Source: Aeromicrobium chenweiae
Lineage (GTDB): Bacteria; Actinomycetota; Actinomycetes; Propionibacteriales; Nocardioidaceae
Reading direction: 5' to 3'
DNA length: 64,000 nt
NCBI RefSeq assembly: GCF_003065605.1
Contig: NZ_CP026952.1
Coordinates: 2,232,001-2,296,000, forward strand
The position numbers and the translations under genes were made by a program. Positions 1 through 7,482 of this stretch are shown piece after piece (positions within the stretch are counted from its first letter, which is position 1; each line of letters begins with the position of its first letter). The notes under the pieces are model-generated. The model saw nothing but the letters and a program-made list of their open reading frames with translations. It was not told the origin of the DNA and did not search any database.

Positions 1-42
1 TAGTCCTTTCGGGCCATGGCTCGGTCCCGTTACCGTGGGCGG

Positions 43-507
43 ATGAACTCGTTGCTGAAACACCCCGTCCGCGCGGTCGCCGTGGCCGCGCTCCTGTCGC
101 TCGCGACCATCTCCCCCGCCGCGGCGGTCTCGTCCTCGACGTACGAGTCGCAGGTCATCAGCCGGACCAACCACGTCCGCGCGGACCACGACCGGGTGAA
201 GGTCAAGGCGCAGTCGTGCGTGGACCGCTGGGCCGAGGGGCAGGCCCGCTGGATGGCCAAGCACGGCAACCTGCAGCACCGCAAGGGACGCCTCGCGAAG
301 ATCCTGAAGGACTGCAAGCTGACCGGCGTCTCGGAGAACATCGCGTACGGCTACGGCTCGGGCAACAAGACCGTGAACGCCTGGATGAAGTCGAGCGGCC
401 ACCGCCACAACATCCTGGCGAGCAAGATGCGCTACGTCGGCGTCGGCGCGGTCAAGGACTCCGACGGCGTGTGGTGGGTCGCGCAGGTCTTCGGCACGAA
501 GAAGTGA
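43..507 (+). CDS. Secreted CAP/SCP-domain protein
   Basis: Predicted extracellular protein of the CAP (SCP/PR1) superfamily. A Sec signal peptide (basic start, hydrophobic stretch, then SPAAA) is followed by one CAP domain. The family hallmarks are visible: an N-x-x-R helix near the start of the domain, the GVSENIAYG segment, and the W-x-x-S-x-GHR-x-NIL motif near residues 114-125. The ATG at 43 gives a normal signal peptide; an ATG at 16 would add nine basic residues and lies too close to the window edge to judge. Bacterial CAP proteins are often linked to the envelope or to calcium, but their molecular activity is mostly unknown, so no substrate is proposed. It appears to be a single-gene unit. 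Confidence 0.85.
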   Translation: MNSLLKHPVRAVAVAALLSLATISPAAAVSSSTYESQVISRTNHVRADHDRVKVKAQSCVDRWAEGQARWMAKHGNLQHRKGRLAKILKDCKLTGVSENIAYGYGSGNKTVNAWMKSSGHRHNILASKMRYVGVGAVKDSDGVWWVAQVFGTKK

Positions 508-731
508 TCGGCGGGGCTCGGGCGTTCATCCAGATTTTGCATGTTCGCGACGCGAACCCCCTCCACAACGGCGTTTTCGTGCCCTAGGCTCATGGCCAGT
601 TGCACGACGTTGGGCCGTACGAATGAATGAGTTTCACTTACGGGTGTCTAGTTCTTCTCGAAGGTTGGATGTACGTCGCGACCGCCTCTCGCGGCAGGCG
701 CGGGGGGTTTCTCGCCCATGAGGAGCAGGAC

Positions 732-935
732 ATGGCAACAGGCACGGTCAAGTGGTTCAACGCCGACAAGGGCTTCGGCTTCATCGCCCCCGACGACGGC
801 AGCGAGGACGTGTTCGCGCACTTCTCCGCGATCCAGACGAGCGGCTACCGCTCGCTGAACGAGAACCAGAAGGTCGAGTTCGACGTGGAGCAGGGCCAGA
901 AGGGTCTGCAGGCGGCGAACATCCGTCCGCTCTGA
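732..935 (+). CDS. cspA: Cold-shock domain protein, CspA family
   Basis: Small 67-residue single-strand nucleic-acid chaperone that melts RNA secondary structure in the cytoplasm. The whole protein is one cold-shock domain: RNP1 KGFGFI at residues 13-18 and RNP2 VFAHF at 27-31, with the usual GTVKWFN start. The start at 732 is fixed by an AGGAG ribosome site seven bases upstream and by family length; longer in-frame openings are not family-like. A leader of roughly 100 bases or more precedes it, as is common for cold-shock mRNAs, and a hairpin terminator follows 10 bases after the stop. The gene stands alone. Confidence 0.95.
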   Translation: MATGTVKWFNADKGFGFIAPDDGSEDVFAHFSAIQTSGYRSLNENQKVEFDVEQGQKGLQAANIRPL

Positions 936-945
936 CACCACGCAG

Positions 946-976
946 CGAACCCCCGGAGCATCGCTTCGGGGGTTCG
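946..976 (+). terminator. Hairpin terminator after cspA
   Basis: CGAACCCCCGGA and TTCGGGGGTTCG form a 12-bp stem with one mismatch around a 7-base loop, starting 10 bases after the cspA stop. There is no clear U-tract, as is usual in high-GC actinobacteria. Confidence 0.75.
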
Positions 977-996
977 TCGCGCTCGGGCGGACCGGA

Positions 997-1173
997 CTAG
1001 AGGTGTCCGCCCTCGTCCCACGCGCGCCGGGCGAACTCGTCGCCCGGGGTCGACGGCAGGAAGCTGACGTCGCCGGCCGGTCGCGGGCTCGGCGGTGCGA
1101 GGCGGTGGGCCGGGAAGAGGCGGGAGGCCTCGGCCAGCAGGCTCGGGTCGATGTCGAAGGACGTCTCGTCCAT
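997..1173 (-). CDS. Small hypothetical protein (58 aa)
   Basis: A 58-residue acidic ORF starting MDETSFDIDPSLLAEASRLF and ending DEGGHL. It is supported by a GAGGGAGA ribosome site about six bases before the ATG, by high GC at third codon positions, and by position: it follows another small ORF on the same strand, with a perfect 18-bp palindrome 30 bases upstream of its start. No known domain or transmembrane segment is visible. The C-terminal half (FLPSTPGDEFARRAWDEGG) looks like a short structured region. Function unknown. Confidence 0.5.
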   Translation of the reverse strand: MDETSFDIDPSLLAEASRLFPAHRLAPPSPRPAGDVSFLPSTPGDEFARRAWDEGGHL

Positions 1174-1202
1174 GGCAGTCTCCCTCGGTAGGCAACGGAT
1201 GA

Positions 1203-1220
1203 CATGAGGATATCCTCATG
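1203..1220. promoter_or_regulatory. Perfect 18-bp palindrome, candidate operator
   Basis: CATGAGGATATCCTCATG is identical on both strands. It lies between two small minus-strand ORFs, 30 bases upstream of the 58-residue ORF, where an operator would be expected. It does not match the LexA or NrdR boxes seen elsewhere in the window. The cognate regulator is unknown. Confidence 0.5.
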
Positions 1221-1238
1221 TTTGCCACCCGGGGACCC

Positions 1239-1385
1239 CTACCGAGAAGTAGTTTTCGCGGTCTCCACCGTGGTGACGGCCGTCGGCGCGCTCGGGTCGG
1301 GCACGGAGACGTTCGTCGTCAGCACGCTCGCCGTGAACAGCGTCAGCAGCCCCGTGGCCACCAGCAGCCCCATGGGCTTGCTCAT
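1239..1385 (-). CDS. Small membrane-anchored or secreted peptide (48 aa)
   Basis: 48-residue ORF with one hydrophobic helix at residues 5-21 (GLLVATGLLTLFTASVL) preceded by a lysine, then a Thr/Val/Pro-rich tail. This is the layout of a signal peptide or a single-span small membrane protein. A GGGAGGGAG ribosome site lies just before the ATG. It is upstream of, and probably cotranscribed with, the 58-residue ORF unless the palindrome between them separates the units. No family recognised. Confidence 0.45.
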   Translation of the reverse strand: MSKPMGLLVATGLLTLFTASVLTTNVSVPDPSAPTAVTTVETAKTTSR

Positions 1386-1486
1386 GCCGACTCCCTCCCC
1401 CGTCGTCCTGCCGCTCACAGAGCGGCACGCACGACAGTAGCGGCGCCAGGCACCCCCCGGGGCCTTTCCGCCAAAATAAAATAATT

Positions 1487-1593
1487 CGCCGACGAGTCAC
1501 GTACGGACAGCGAGGAGTCACGTACGGATCCGTGCGTGACTCCTCGGCGTCCGTGCGTGACTCGTCGGCGTCCGTGCGTGACTCGTGGGCGTC
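1487..1593. repeat. 21-bp repeat array, inverted and direct copies
   Basis: Five copies of a roughly 21-bp unit: two in one orientation (1487-1508, 1509-1530) followed by three in the other (1531-1551, 1552-1572, 1573-1593), whose core is CGTGCGTGACTCSTCGGCGTC. At the switch of orientation, 1511-1546 forms a nearly perfect 36-bp palindrome. The array begins 12 bases after the stop codon of the sugar dehydrogenase gene, so its transcript would fold into large alternative hairpins. It may act as a terminator or 3' stabiliser. There are no spacers, so it is not a CRISPR array. Confidence 0.8.
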
Positions 1594-1604
1594 TGTGAGG
1601 GCGG

Positions 1605-2723
1605 TCAGACGGTGACGCGGAAGATGCGGTCGTCGCCCTTGGTGGGGTCGCCGCGGCCGTCGGTGTTGCTCGTGGTCACCCACAGGGCACCGTCCGGGGC
1701 GACGGCGACCGTGCGGATGCGCCCGTGGTCGCCCGCGAAGTGGGCTACGGGCTTCCCGGCGCTCTCCCCGTCGAGCGGGACCGCGAACAGGCACTCGCCC
1801 TGCAGCGCCCCGACGTACGCCGTCGACTTCGTGATCGCGACCCCGGACGGCGAGCACTCGTCGGTCCCCCACGTCACCTTCGGGTCGATCAGGTCGCCGT
1901 CACCGCCCTTGCCCTCCACCTGCGGCCAGCCGTAGTTGCCGCCGCGCTCGATGAGGTTCAGCTCGTCCGCGCTCTTCTCACCGAACTCCGCCGCCCACAG
2001 CCGGCCGTCCTGGTCCAGGGCGAGGCCCTCGATGTTCCGGTGCCCGTACGACCAGGTCCGGTTGCCGAACGGGTTGCCGGTCACGGCCTTGCCGTCCCGG
2101 TCGATCCGCAGCACCTTGCCGGCCAGGGAGTCGCGGTCCTGCGCGAGCTCACCGTTGCCTGAGTCCCCCGTCGAGACGTAGAGGGATCCCTCGTCGTCGA
2201 ACAGCAACCGGCCGCCGTGGTGCCGCGACCCGATCGGGATGCCGGTGAGGATCGGCTCGGGATCGCCCACCGAGTCCCCGTCGAGACGCATGCGGACGAC
2301 CCGGTCGTCCGACGCCGTCGTCATGTACGCGAACAGCGTGCTGTCGTCCCCCGGCGCGAGCGCGATGCCGAGCAGACCGCCCTCCCCACCGGGGACTCCG
2401 TTGGAGCCGGCCACCGAGCCGAGCGTCGTGGTCGTGCCGTCGACCGAGACCCGGACGATGCTGCCGTCGTCGCGCTGCGAGACCAGGGCGTCGCCTCCGG
2501 GGAGGAACGCGATCCCCCACGGCACGTTCAGCCCGGTCGCGATCGTGGACGCGATCTGCGGTGTGCCCGCAGCGGGTGCGGCCGACGTCGAGGGGTCGGG
2601 GGCGGTGGTCGCGGGAGCGGTCGAGGACACCTTCGGCCTCGGGTCGTCCCGATCCCGGCTGCACCCGAGCAGCGTGACGGCGCCGACTGCGGCGAGACCG
2701 GTCAGGAGTGAACGTCGTTCCAT
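1605..2723 (-). CDS. PQQ-type sugar dehydrogenase (GSDH family), lipoprotein
   Basis: Predicted membrane-anchored aldose/sorbosone-type dehydrogenase that would oxidise sugars outside the membrane with a quinone cofactor. A twin-Arg-like MERRSLL start leads into a hydrophobic stretch and a lipobox (LLGC, Cys about residue 21), then a Thr/Pro/Ala-rich linker. The rest is the six-bladed propeller of the GSDH family: VPWGIAFLPGG, GEGGLLGIAL, HHGGRLLFDDEG followed by STGDSG, YGHRNIEGLAL, and AAEFGEKSADELN with GGNYGWP. The 372-residue length is normal. Substrate and quinone cannot be read from sequence. The gene is monocistronic, with the 21-bp repeat array just after its stop. Confidence 0.85.
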   Translation of the reverse strand: MERRSLLTGLAAVGAVTLLGCSRDRDDPRPKVSSTAPATTAPDPSTSAAPAAGTPQIASTIATGLNVPWGIAFLPGGDALVSQRDDGSIVRVSVDGTTTTLGSVAGSNGVPGGEGGLLGIALAPGDDSTLFAYMTTASDDRVVRMRLDGDSVGDPEPILTGIPIGSRHHGGRLLFDDEGSLYVSTGDSGNGELAQDRDSLAGKVLRIDRDGKAVTGNPFGNRTWSYGHRNIEGLALDQDGRLWAAEFGEKSADELNLIERGGNYGWPQVEGKGGDGDLIDPKVTWGTDECSPSGVAITKSTAYVGALQGECLFAVPLDGESAGKPVAHFAGDHGRIRTVAVAPDGALWVTTSNTDGRGDPTKGDDRIFRVTV

Positions 2724-2780
2724 GAACAGATCATGCCCGCTTCCGGCACGTCGTGCCGGGTCCCGGCGGCCGAGGCCGGA

Positions 2781-4217
2781 TCAGGCGATGCCGCTGCGCA
2801 TCTGGCCGAGACGCGTGCGGTACTCGGTGAAGGGCACCCGGTCGACGTTCAGCGGCGGCTCGAGCTCCCGGATCACCTGTCGCTCCAGATCACGCAGCTC
2901 CGCGCGGTCCTCGCCGACCCAGCTGGAGACGGACAGGTGCTCCAGCATCCAGTCGGTCATCACCTCGTCGTCCAGGGTCGCCATCCTCAGGTGCCCTCGC
3001 AGCACCGTCGCCAGGTTCATCCGGAACGTCGACGCGCGAGCCAGGCCGTGCAGCTGCACACGGTCGATGTGCTCGCGCAGGGTGGTCACCGGCTCGGCGG
3101 CCGGGAGCCGTCCGGAGCCCCCGACCTGTCCGACGAAGATCAGTCCCGCGCGTACCGGCAGCCGGAGGCAGCGGTTGAGCTCGCGCGCGCCGACGGGGTC
3201 CACGATCCAGCCGTACAAGCCGGGCGTCTCGGGCAGGCCGGAGAGATCCGACGCCGGGACGGCCTGGCTGGCATCTGCCAGCTCGTGCGCGACCGACGCC
3301 ACGGGAGAGATCTGGACGACCGGCGCGAGGTCCGGCGCCTCGGCGGGCTCCGCGTCGGGCGGGTCGACCGACTCCGCGTCGGGCGCGGCGGTGCTCACCG
3401 AGATCGCCAGGCCGACGTCACCCGACGACACCACGGCGCCGGCATCCTGCAGGTCCGCGAACAACGGCCCGACGAACGCGTTCGGTGCCTCCACCCGGAC
3501 GTACGTCCCGTCGAGGCAGCCGAGCATGGACTCCAGGCGCGCGACGACCCAGCGCGCCCACACCACGCGGTACTCCGGATCGAGGTCGGCGAGTGTGCGC
3601 GAGTCCGGGGAGATCCACTCGTGGGGGGCGACGAGCCCGTGCTCGGCGGACAGCAGGAACCACTCGGTGCCGGACGTCTCCGCGTCGAGGCGACTGCGCT
3701 GGAACGCGACGTCGCGGTAGATCTCCTTGGCCGGGGCCGGGACGTTGACCCGCTCCCCCACGCTGCCCAGCAGGATGACGTCGGGCACCGCCATCGTCTG
3801 CGCCCCGCCGGACTCCTCGCCCGGGGGCCCGTCCGCGGTGCGGACGGGACGTTGGCCACCGACCTCGGACGGCCGGTCGCCCGGCGACGTCTTGTGCGCG
3901 CCGTTGCCGGACATCTTGATCCGGCTCGCGGACGGTGGCGGCTGGTCCGGGTCGGGGTCCTCGCCGCGTTCGTCGAGCGGGATCGGCGAGTACTCACCTC
4001 GCGCCACGCGCCGGAAGACCGGCGAGCGCTGCGCGAACTGCACGTGCTTCGCGCGGCCCCCCTCGGTCAGCCCGATGAGGTGGGCGCGGATCGTCGCCTC
4101 GTTGACGTCCGGGTAGTTGCTGGAGAACCAGTCCCGGACGTCCTCGTACCGAAACACCTCCGGCATGGCATCGGCACAGCGGTGCATGATCTGCCACACA
4201 GGTCTGTCGTACTTCAC
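2781..4217 (-). CDS. Three-domain protein: winged helix, DUF6884-like, GIY-YIG-like nuclease
   Basis: About 478 residues in three modules. Residues 1-75 resemble the DUF7669-type winged helix (VWQIMHRCADAMPEVFRYED, then IRAHLIGLTEGG). Residues about 135-260 resemble DUF6884, with the signature APAKEIYRDVAFQRSR and FLLSAEHGLVAP. The last 160 residues look like a divergent GIY-YIG nuclease: GLYGW, then FVGQVGGS, an Arg in TLREHI, and a C-terminal LERQVIRELEPPLN with the conserved Glu and Asn. A low-complexity linker joins modules one and two. GTG at 4217 is preferred because GGGAG lies seven bases upstream; an ATG at 4373 would add a non-domain tail. The gene diverges from thioredoxin. A role in recognising and cutting foreign or modified DNA is inference. 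Confidence 0.7.
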   Translation of the reverse strand: MKYDRPVWQIMHRCADAMPEVFRYEDVRDWFSSNYPDVNEATIRAHLIGLTEGGRAKHVQFAQRSPVFRRVARGEYSPIPLDERGEDPDPDQPPPSASRIKMSGNGAHKTSPGDRPSEVGGQRPVRTADGPPGEESGGAQTMAVPDVILLGSVGERVNVPAPAKEIYRDVAFQRSRLDAETSGTEWFLLSAEHGLVAPHEWISPDSRTLADLDPEYRVVWARWVVARLESMLGCLDGTYVRVEAPNAFVGPLFADLQDAGAVVSSGDVGLAISVSTAAPDAESVDPPDAEPAEAPDLAPVVQISPVASVAHELADASQAVPASDLSGLPETPGLYGWIVDPVGARELNRCLRLPVRAGLIFVGQVGGSGRLPAAEPVTTLREHIDRVQLHGLARASTFRMNLATVLRGHLRMATLDDEVMTDWMLEHLSVSSWVGEDRAELRDLERQVIRELEPPLNVDRVPFTEYRTRLGQMRSGIA

Positions 4218-4376
4218 GACCCAACTCCCGTCTCTCACCGATGAAGAGCACGCAGGTGCCCGGATATGACGGGAACCGGGCGAGCAATGTCCACACCCCC
4301 CCCGGTGCCACGGGAATGCGGGCACCCCGGGAGTCGTTGAGAGTGGGGTACGGAGTTTTCCAGCGAGAGGCAATCA

Positions 4377-4754
4377 ATGAGCACCGTCACCCTGACCAAG
4401 GACACCATCGACGAGACCCTCGGCGCCGAGGGCATCACCCTCGTGGACTGGTGGGCATCGTGGTGCGGCCCGTGCCGTCAGTTCGCCCCGGTCTTCGAGG
4501 CCGCGAGCGAGACGCACCCGGACGTCACCTTCGGCAAGATCGACACCGAGGACCAGCAGGAGCTCGCAGCTGCCGCGCAGATCACCTCGATCCCGACCCT
4601 CATGGCATTCCGTGACGGGGTCCTGGTCTTCTCCCAGCCCGGCGCCCTCCCCGCGGCCGGACTCGAGCAGGTCATCCAGGCCGTGCGCGACCTCGACATG
4701 GACGACGTCCGTCGCCGCGTGGCCGAGGCCGAGGCCGCCGAGGCGCAGGCCTGA
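4377..4754 (+). CDS. trxA: Thioredoxin
   Basis: Cytoplasmic dithiol/disulfide oxidoreductase. The WCGPC active site is at residues 29-33, the buried Asp region is at VDWWA, and the cis-Pro loop is TSIPTLMAF. At 125 residues it is slightly longer than the usual 105-110 because of an acidic, Ala/Glu-rich C-terminal extension. It starts at the edge of a divergent intergenic region shared with the GIY-YIG-like gene, behind GAGAGG, and is followed 11 bases later by a monooxygenase-fold gene, so the two probably share a transcript. Confidence 0.92.
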   Translation: MSTVTLTKDTIDETLGAEGITLVDWWASWCGPCRQFAPVFEAASETHPDVTFGKIDTEDQQELAAAAQITSIPTLMAFRDGVLVFSQPGALPAAGLEQVIQAVRDLDMDDVRRRVAEAEAAEAQA

Positions 4755-4765
4755 GGCGCGGCGGA

Positions 4766-5086
4766 ATGATCTTCATCGTCGTCAAGTTCCGCACCAAGCC
4801 TGACTGGACCGATCGCTGGCTCGAGCTGGTCCGCCCGTTCACCGAGGCGACCCGCGCCGAGCCCGGCAACCGCTGGTTCGACTGGTCCCGCAGCGTCGAC
4901 GACCCCCACGAGTTCGTGCTCGTCGAGGCGTTCGACGACGATGCCGCGGAGGCCCACGTCACCAGCGCGCACTTCCAGGAGGCCATGCAGACCATGCCTC
5001 AGGCGCTCGCCGAGACGCCTCGCATCGTCAGCCAGACCGTCGACCAGGACGGCTGGAACGAGATGGGCGAGCTCACCGTCTCCTAG
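4766..5086 (+). CDS. ABM-fold (YgiN-like) quinol monooxygenase family protein
   Basis: 106-residue protein of the antibiotic-biosynthesis-monooxygenase superfamily, a small ferredoxin-like fold that acts as a dimer. Typical features are the MIFIVVKFRTKP first strand, EPGNRWFDWSRS in the second strand, FVLVEAFDDDAAEAHVTSAHF (family EXW..HxxSxHF region), and a short C-terminal strand. Members oxidise small quinols or simply bind ligands, and the substrate here is unknown. It is probably cotranscribed with thioredoxin, 11 bases upstream. Its stop codon overlaps that of the convergent lytic transglycosylase gene. Confidence 0.8.
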   Translation: MIFIVVKFRTKPDWTDRWLELVRPFTEATRAEPGNRWFDWSRSVDDPHEFVLVEAFDDDAAEAHVTSAHFQEAMQTMPQALAETPRIVSQTVDQDGWNEMGELTVS

Positions 5087-5772
5087 TCGGCGGCTGCGGC
5101 GTACGCCGAGGCGATCCGCGCGATCTTCTCGGCGTACGCCCGACTGTTGTTGTAGGTCAGGACCGCCCGCGACCAGCCGCGCGACGTGCTGAGGTCACCG
5201 CCCGCGTGGCACAGGTACCGGCCCGCCGAGAGCGCGGCGTCGTCGATGTCGTGCGGGTCCGCCTTCGACCCACCTGCCGAGGTGCCCCAACTCGCCCACG
5301 TCGTGGGGATGAACTGCAAGGGCCCGACCGCGCGGTCCCACCGCGTGTCACCGTCCAGCGTGCCGCCGTCGGTGTCGCGGATGGCCCGGTTGCCGCCCGT
5401 GCCGTCCAACGGCACCCCGAGGATGCGCGGCGAGGCGACGCCGCGCTCGTCGAGCGTCGCGCCGCCGAACGCACCGTGGCTGCTCTCGGCCGACCCGATG
5501 CCCGCGAGCGTGTTCCACGCCAGGCCGCACCGCGGGTGCGTGCGCTGCAGCGTCTCGGCCGCGCGGACGTACGCGCGCAGCGCCCGCGTGGGGATGCCGG
5601 TCTCGCGGGCCGTGCGGCGCACGGTTCCCGGCGCGGGGCTGGCCGCGGGTGCCGGACGCTCGACGACCGGCATCCTCGCCGTCCGGTCCTCGCCGCCCCT
5701 CGTCGCCAGGACCAGCACGGCCGCAGCCACGAGTGCCCCGACCAGCACGAGCAGAACAGTGGAGCGCCTCAC
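5083..5772 (-). CDS. Membrane-anchored lytic murein transglycosylase
   Basis: Predicted peptidoglycan-cleaving enzyme acting outside the membrane. A single hydrophobic helix (residues 5-22) is followed by a Pro/Ala linker and an SLT/MltB-like domain. The catalytic Glu is at about residue 96 in GIGSAESSHGAFGG. VGPLQFIPTTWASWG, the helix ALSAGRYLCHAGGDL and the AVLTYNNSRAYAEKI end are all family motifs. The GTG start at 5772 overlaps the TGA stop of the upstream nuclease gene (GTGA), so translation is coupled. The 229-residue length is usual for actinobacterial members. The pairing with a secreted nuclease suggests joint action at the cell surface, which is inference. Confidence 0.88.
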   Translation of the reverse strand: MRRSTVLLVLVGALVAAAVLVLATRGGEDRTARMPVVERPAPAASPAPGTVRRTARETGIPTRALRAYVRAAETLQRTHPRCGLAWNTLAGIGSAESSHGAFGGATLDERGVASPRILGVPLDGTGGNRAIRDTDGGTLDGDTRWDRAVGPLQFIPTTWASWGTSAGGSKADPHDIDDAALSAGRYLCHAGGDLSTSRGWSRAVLTYNNSRAYAEKIARIASAYAAAAD

Positions 5773-6575
5773 CCGTCCAGTGTCCGGGCCCCACCCAAGC
5801 CGGCCGCCTCGAGCTCGGGACCGCCGCCGAGCGGCACGGCGTACCTGCGCGGCAGGCCCTGACGGGGGCACCGCACCAGCACCCGGCGCATCGCGTCGCG
5901 CTCGGCCGGGGTGACCCACAGGCCGTACGCGCTCTTGACCGCGATCTGCCGGGCCACGTAGCCGCACCGGAACGCCTTGCGCGGGGGCAGCCACGTCGCC
6001 GCGTCACCGCTGCCCTTGGACGCATTGGTGTGCATGTCGGTCGCGCGGAGCTCCAGCACGTCGTTCGCGAACTGCTCACGCCTCGCAGCACTCCACTGCT
6101 GGGCGCCCTTCTGCCACGCGTCGGACAGCGCCACGACGTGGTCGATCTGCACCGTCCTGGACGTCGTGGTGCCGCGGACGAACTCGACGACCTCGCCGGA
6201 GTACGGGGACGTGAGGGTGCCGGACAGGACGAGGCACCCGTCGGTGCCGGCCTTCAGGGTGATGTCGCGCAGGTCGCGGCGCAGCACGTCGTTGCGCTGG
6301 TCGCAGCCGTTGCGGTCCAGGTCGCGCCACGACCGGCCGAACCGCTCACGGGAGTACCCGGTCTGCGGCGCTCGGCCCTTGACGGTCAGCTTCTCGAGCG
6401 CCTCGGCCGCCGTGCCGTGCGTCGCCGTCGGCTCGGCGGCTGGGGGCGCCTCGGTGGTCGGCGTGCTTCCCGCCGGGTCGCTGCCGTCACCGCGCCCGTA
6501 CGAGCTGCCGATGAGCACCAGCGCCGCCACCGCGATCAGGAGCACCACGGGACGACCTCGACGTGCACGTCCCAC
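5769..6575 (-). CDS. Secreted or anchored HNH nuclease, DUF1524 (GmrSD C-terminal-like)
   Basis: A 268-residue protein with one N-terminal hydrophobic helix (residues 9-26), a Ser/Thr/Pro-rich spacer, and a DUF1524 ββα-metal nuclease domain. Visible motifs are KGRAPQTGYSRERFG, DRNGCDQRNDVLRRDL, the catalytic IDHVVALSDAWQKGAQQW (His146) and the NASKGSGDAATWLPP metal/HNH end. The GTG at 6575 has a GAGAGGTC ribosome site; the ATG at 6620 would bury the signal helix behind 15 extra residues. It is the first gene of a coupled pair with the lytic transglycosylase. Extracellular DNA or RNA degradation is inferred from the family. Confidence 0.87.
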   Translation of the reverse strand: MGRARRGRPVVLLIAVAALVLIGSSYGRGDGSDPAGSTPTTEAPPAAEPTATHGTAAEALEKLTVKGRAPQTGYSRERFGRSWRDLDRNGCDQRNDVLRRDLRDITLKAGTDGCLVLSGTLTSPYSGEVVEFVRGTTTSRTVQIDHVVALSDAWQKGAQQWSAARREQFANDVLELRATDMHTNASKGSGDAATWLPPRKAFRCGYVARQIAVKSAYGLWVTPAERDAMRRVLVRCPRQGLPRRYAVPLGGGPELEAAGLGGARTLDG

Positions 6576-6629
6576 GAATGACCTCTCTCGGCATGGCTCG
6601 ATCCCCGGCAGAAGTCTCACATGCCGAGC

Positions 6630-7448
6630 TCAGACGGTGACGAACGACCTCATGCCGATCGAGCCCATGTCGATGGAGCTGTTGAAGAACGAGATGTCCT
6701 CACCGTCCTCGAGCAGGCTGAGCGCGGCGACCATCGGGCGGTAGTGGTCGTCGGTCGGCACCGCGATGCGCGCCTCGGCCCACGAGCCGTACGGGTCGAG
6801 CAGCTTGCCGATCTCGCGGTCGCGCAGCGCCACGGCGGTGTCGGCGTCGAACTGCTGCGCCCAGTCCCAGGCGGCGCCGCCGTCCCAGCGGGCACGCCCC
6901 AGGGCATGGACGATGTTGCCGCTGCCGATGAACAGCACGCCGCGGCGGCGCATCGCCCGCAGGCGGCCGTAGAGCTCGTACAGCCGTGGCAGCGGCATCG
7001 AGTAGTCGATGCTGATCTGCAGGACGGGCACCTCGGGCTTGGGTGCGATGAACTTCAGGATGCTCCAGGTGCCGTGGTCGAGCCCCCACTGCTTGTCGAG
7101 CTCGGCCTCGTACTCGACGAGCTGACGAGCCAGCAGCCGCGCGACGTCGGTGTCGCCCACCGAGTCGTACTGCACCCGCGACAGCTCCTCGGGGAAGCCG
7201 CCGAAGTCGTAGATGATCGGGTTGCGCGGCGCGTCCGTGATGTGGGTCTGGCCCGGGGTCAGCCAGTGGGCGCTGACCACCACGATGGCCTGCGCCTCGG
7301 GCAGCTCCTGGCCGAGGCGGCTCCAGGTGCGGGTGTACGCGTTGTCGGAGATCGCGTGCATGGGGTTGCCGTGGCCCACGAACATCACCGGCATCAGCGC
7401 GCTGGGCTGCAGGCGGTTGTCCAGGTCGGTGATCGAGTACGTGGCCAT
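6630..7448 (-). CDS. ygiD: DODA-type extradiol aromatic ring-opening dioxygenase (LigB family)
   Basis: Cytoplasmic non-heme-metal dioxygenase resembling 4,5-DOPA extradiol dioxygenase (YgiD). Metal-ligand motifs are present: FVGHGNPMHAI near residues 24-34, VVSAHWLTPG near 60, the LDHGTWSILKF helix near 125, and GSGNIVHALG. The 272 residues match the family. The start codon is preceded by a short AT-rich region. The natural substrate of most bacterial members is unknown, so the gene name denotes family only. It lies upstream of, and on the same strand as, the secreted nuclease, but the 54-base gap makes shared transcription uncertain. Confidence 0.88.
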   Translation of the reverse strand: MATYSITDLDNRLQPSALMPVMFVGHGNPMHAISDNAYTRTWSRLGQELPEAQAIVVVSAHWLTPGQTHITDAPRNPIIYDFGGFPEELSRVQYDSVGDTDVARLLARQLVEYEAELDKQWGLDHGTWSILKFIAPKPEVPVLQISIDYSMPLPRLYELYGRLRAMRRRGVLFIGSGNIVHALGRARWDGGAAWDWAQQFDADTAVALRDREIGKLLDPYGSWAEARIAVPTDDHYRPMVAALSLLEDGEDISFFNSSIDMGSIGMRSFVTV

Positions 7449-7482
7449 GCCGCATCCTTCAGTAGTTGATGCTTCAACTATA

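Noticed and set aside
1487-1593. CRISPR-like direct repeats
   Set aside because: The 21-bp units are contiguous, in both orientations and without spacers; no cas genes are present.
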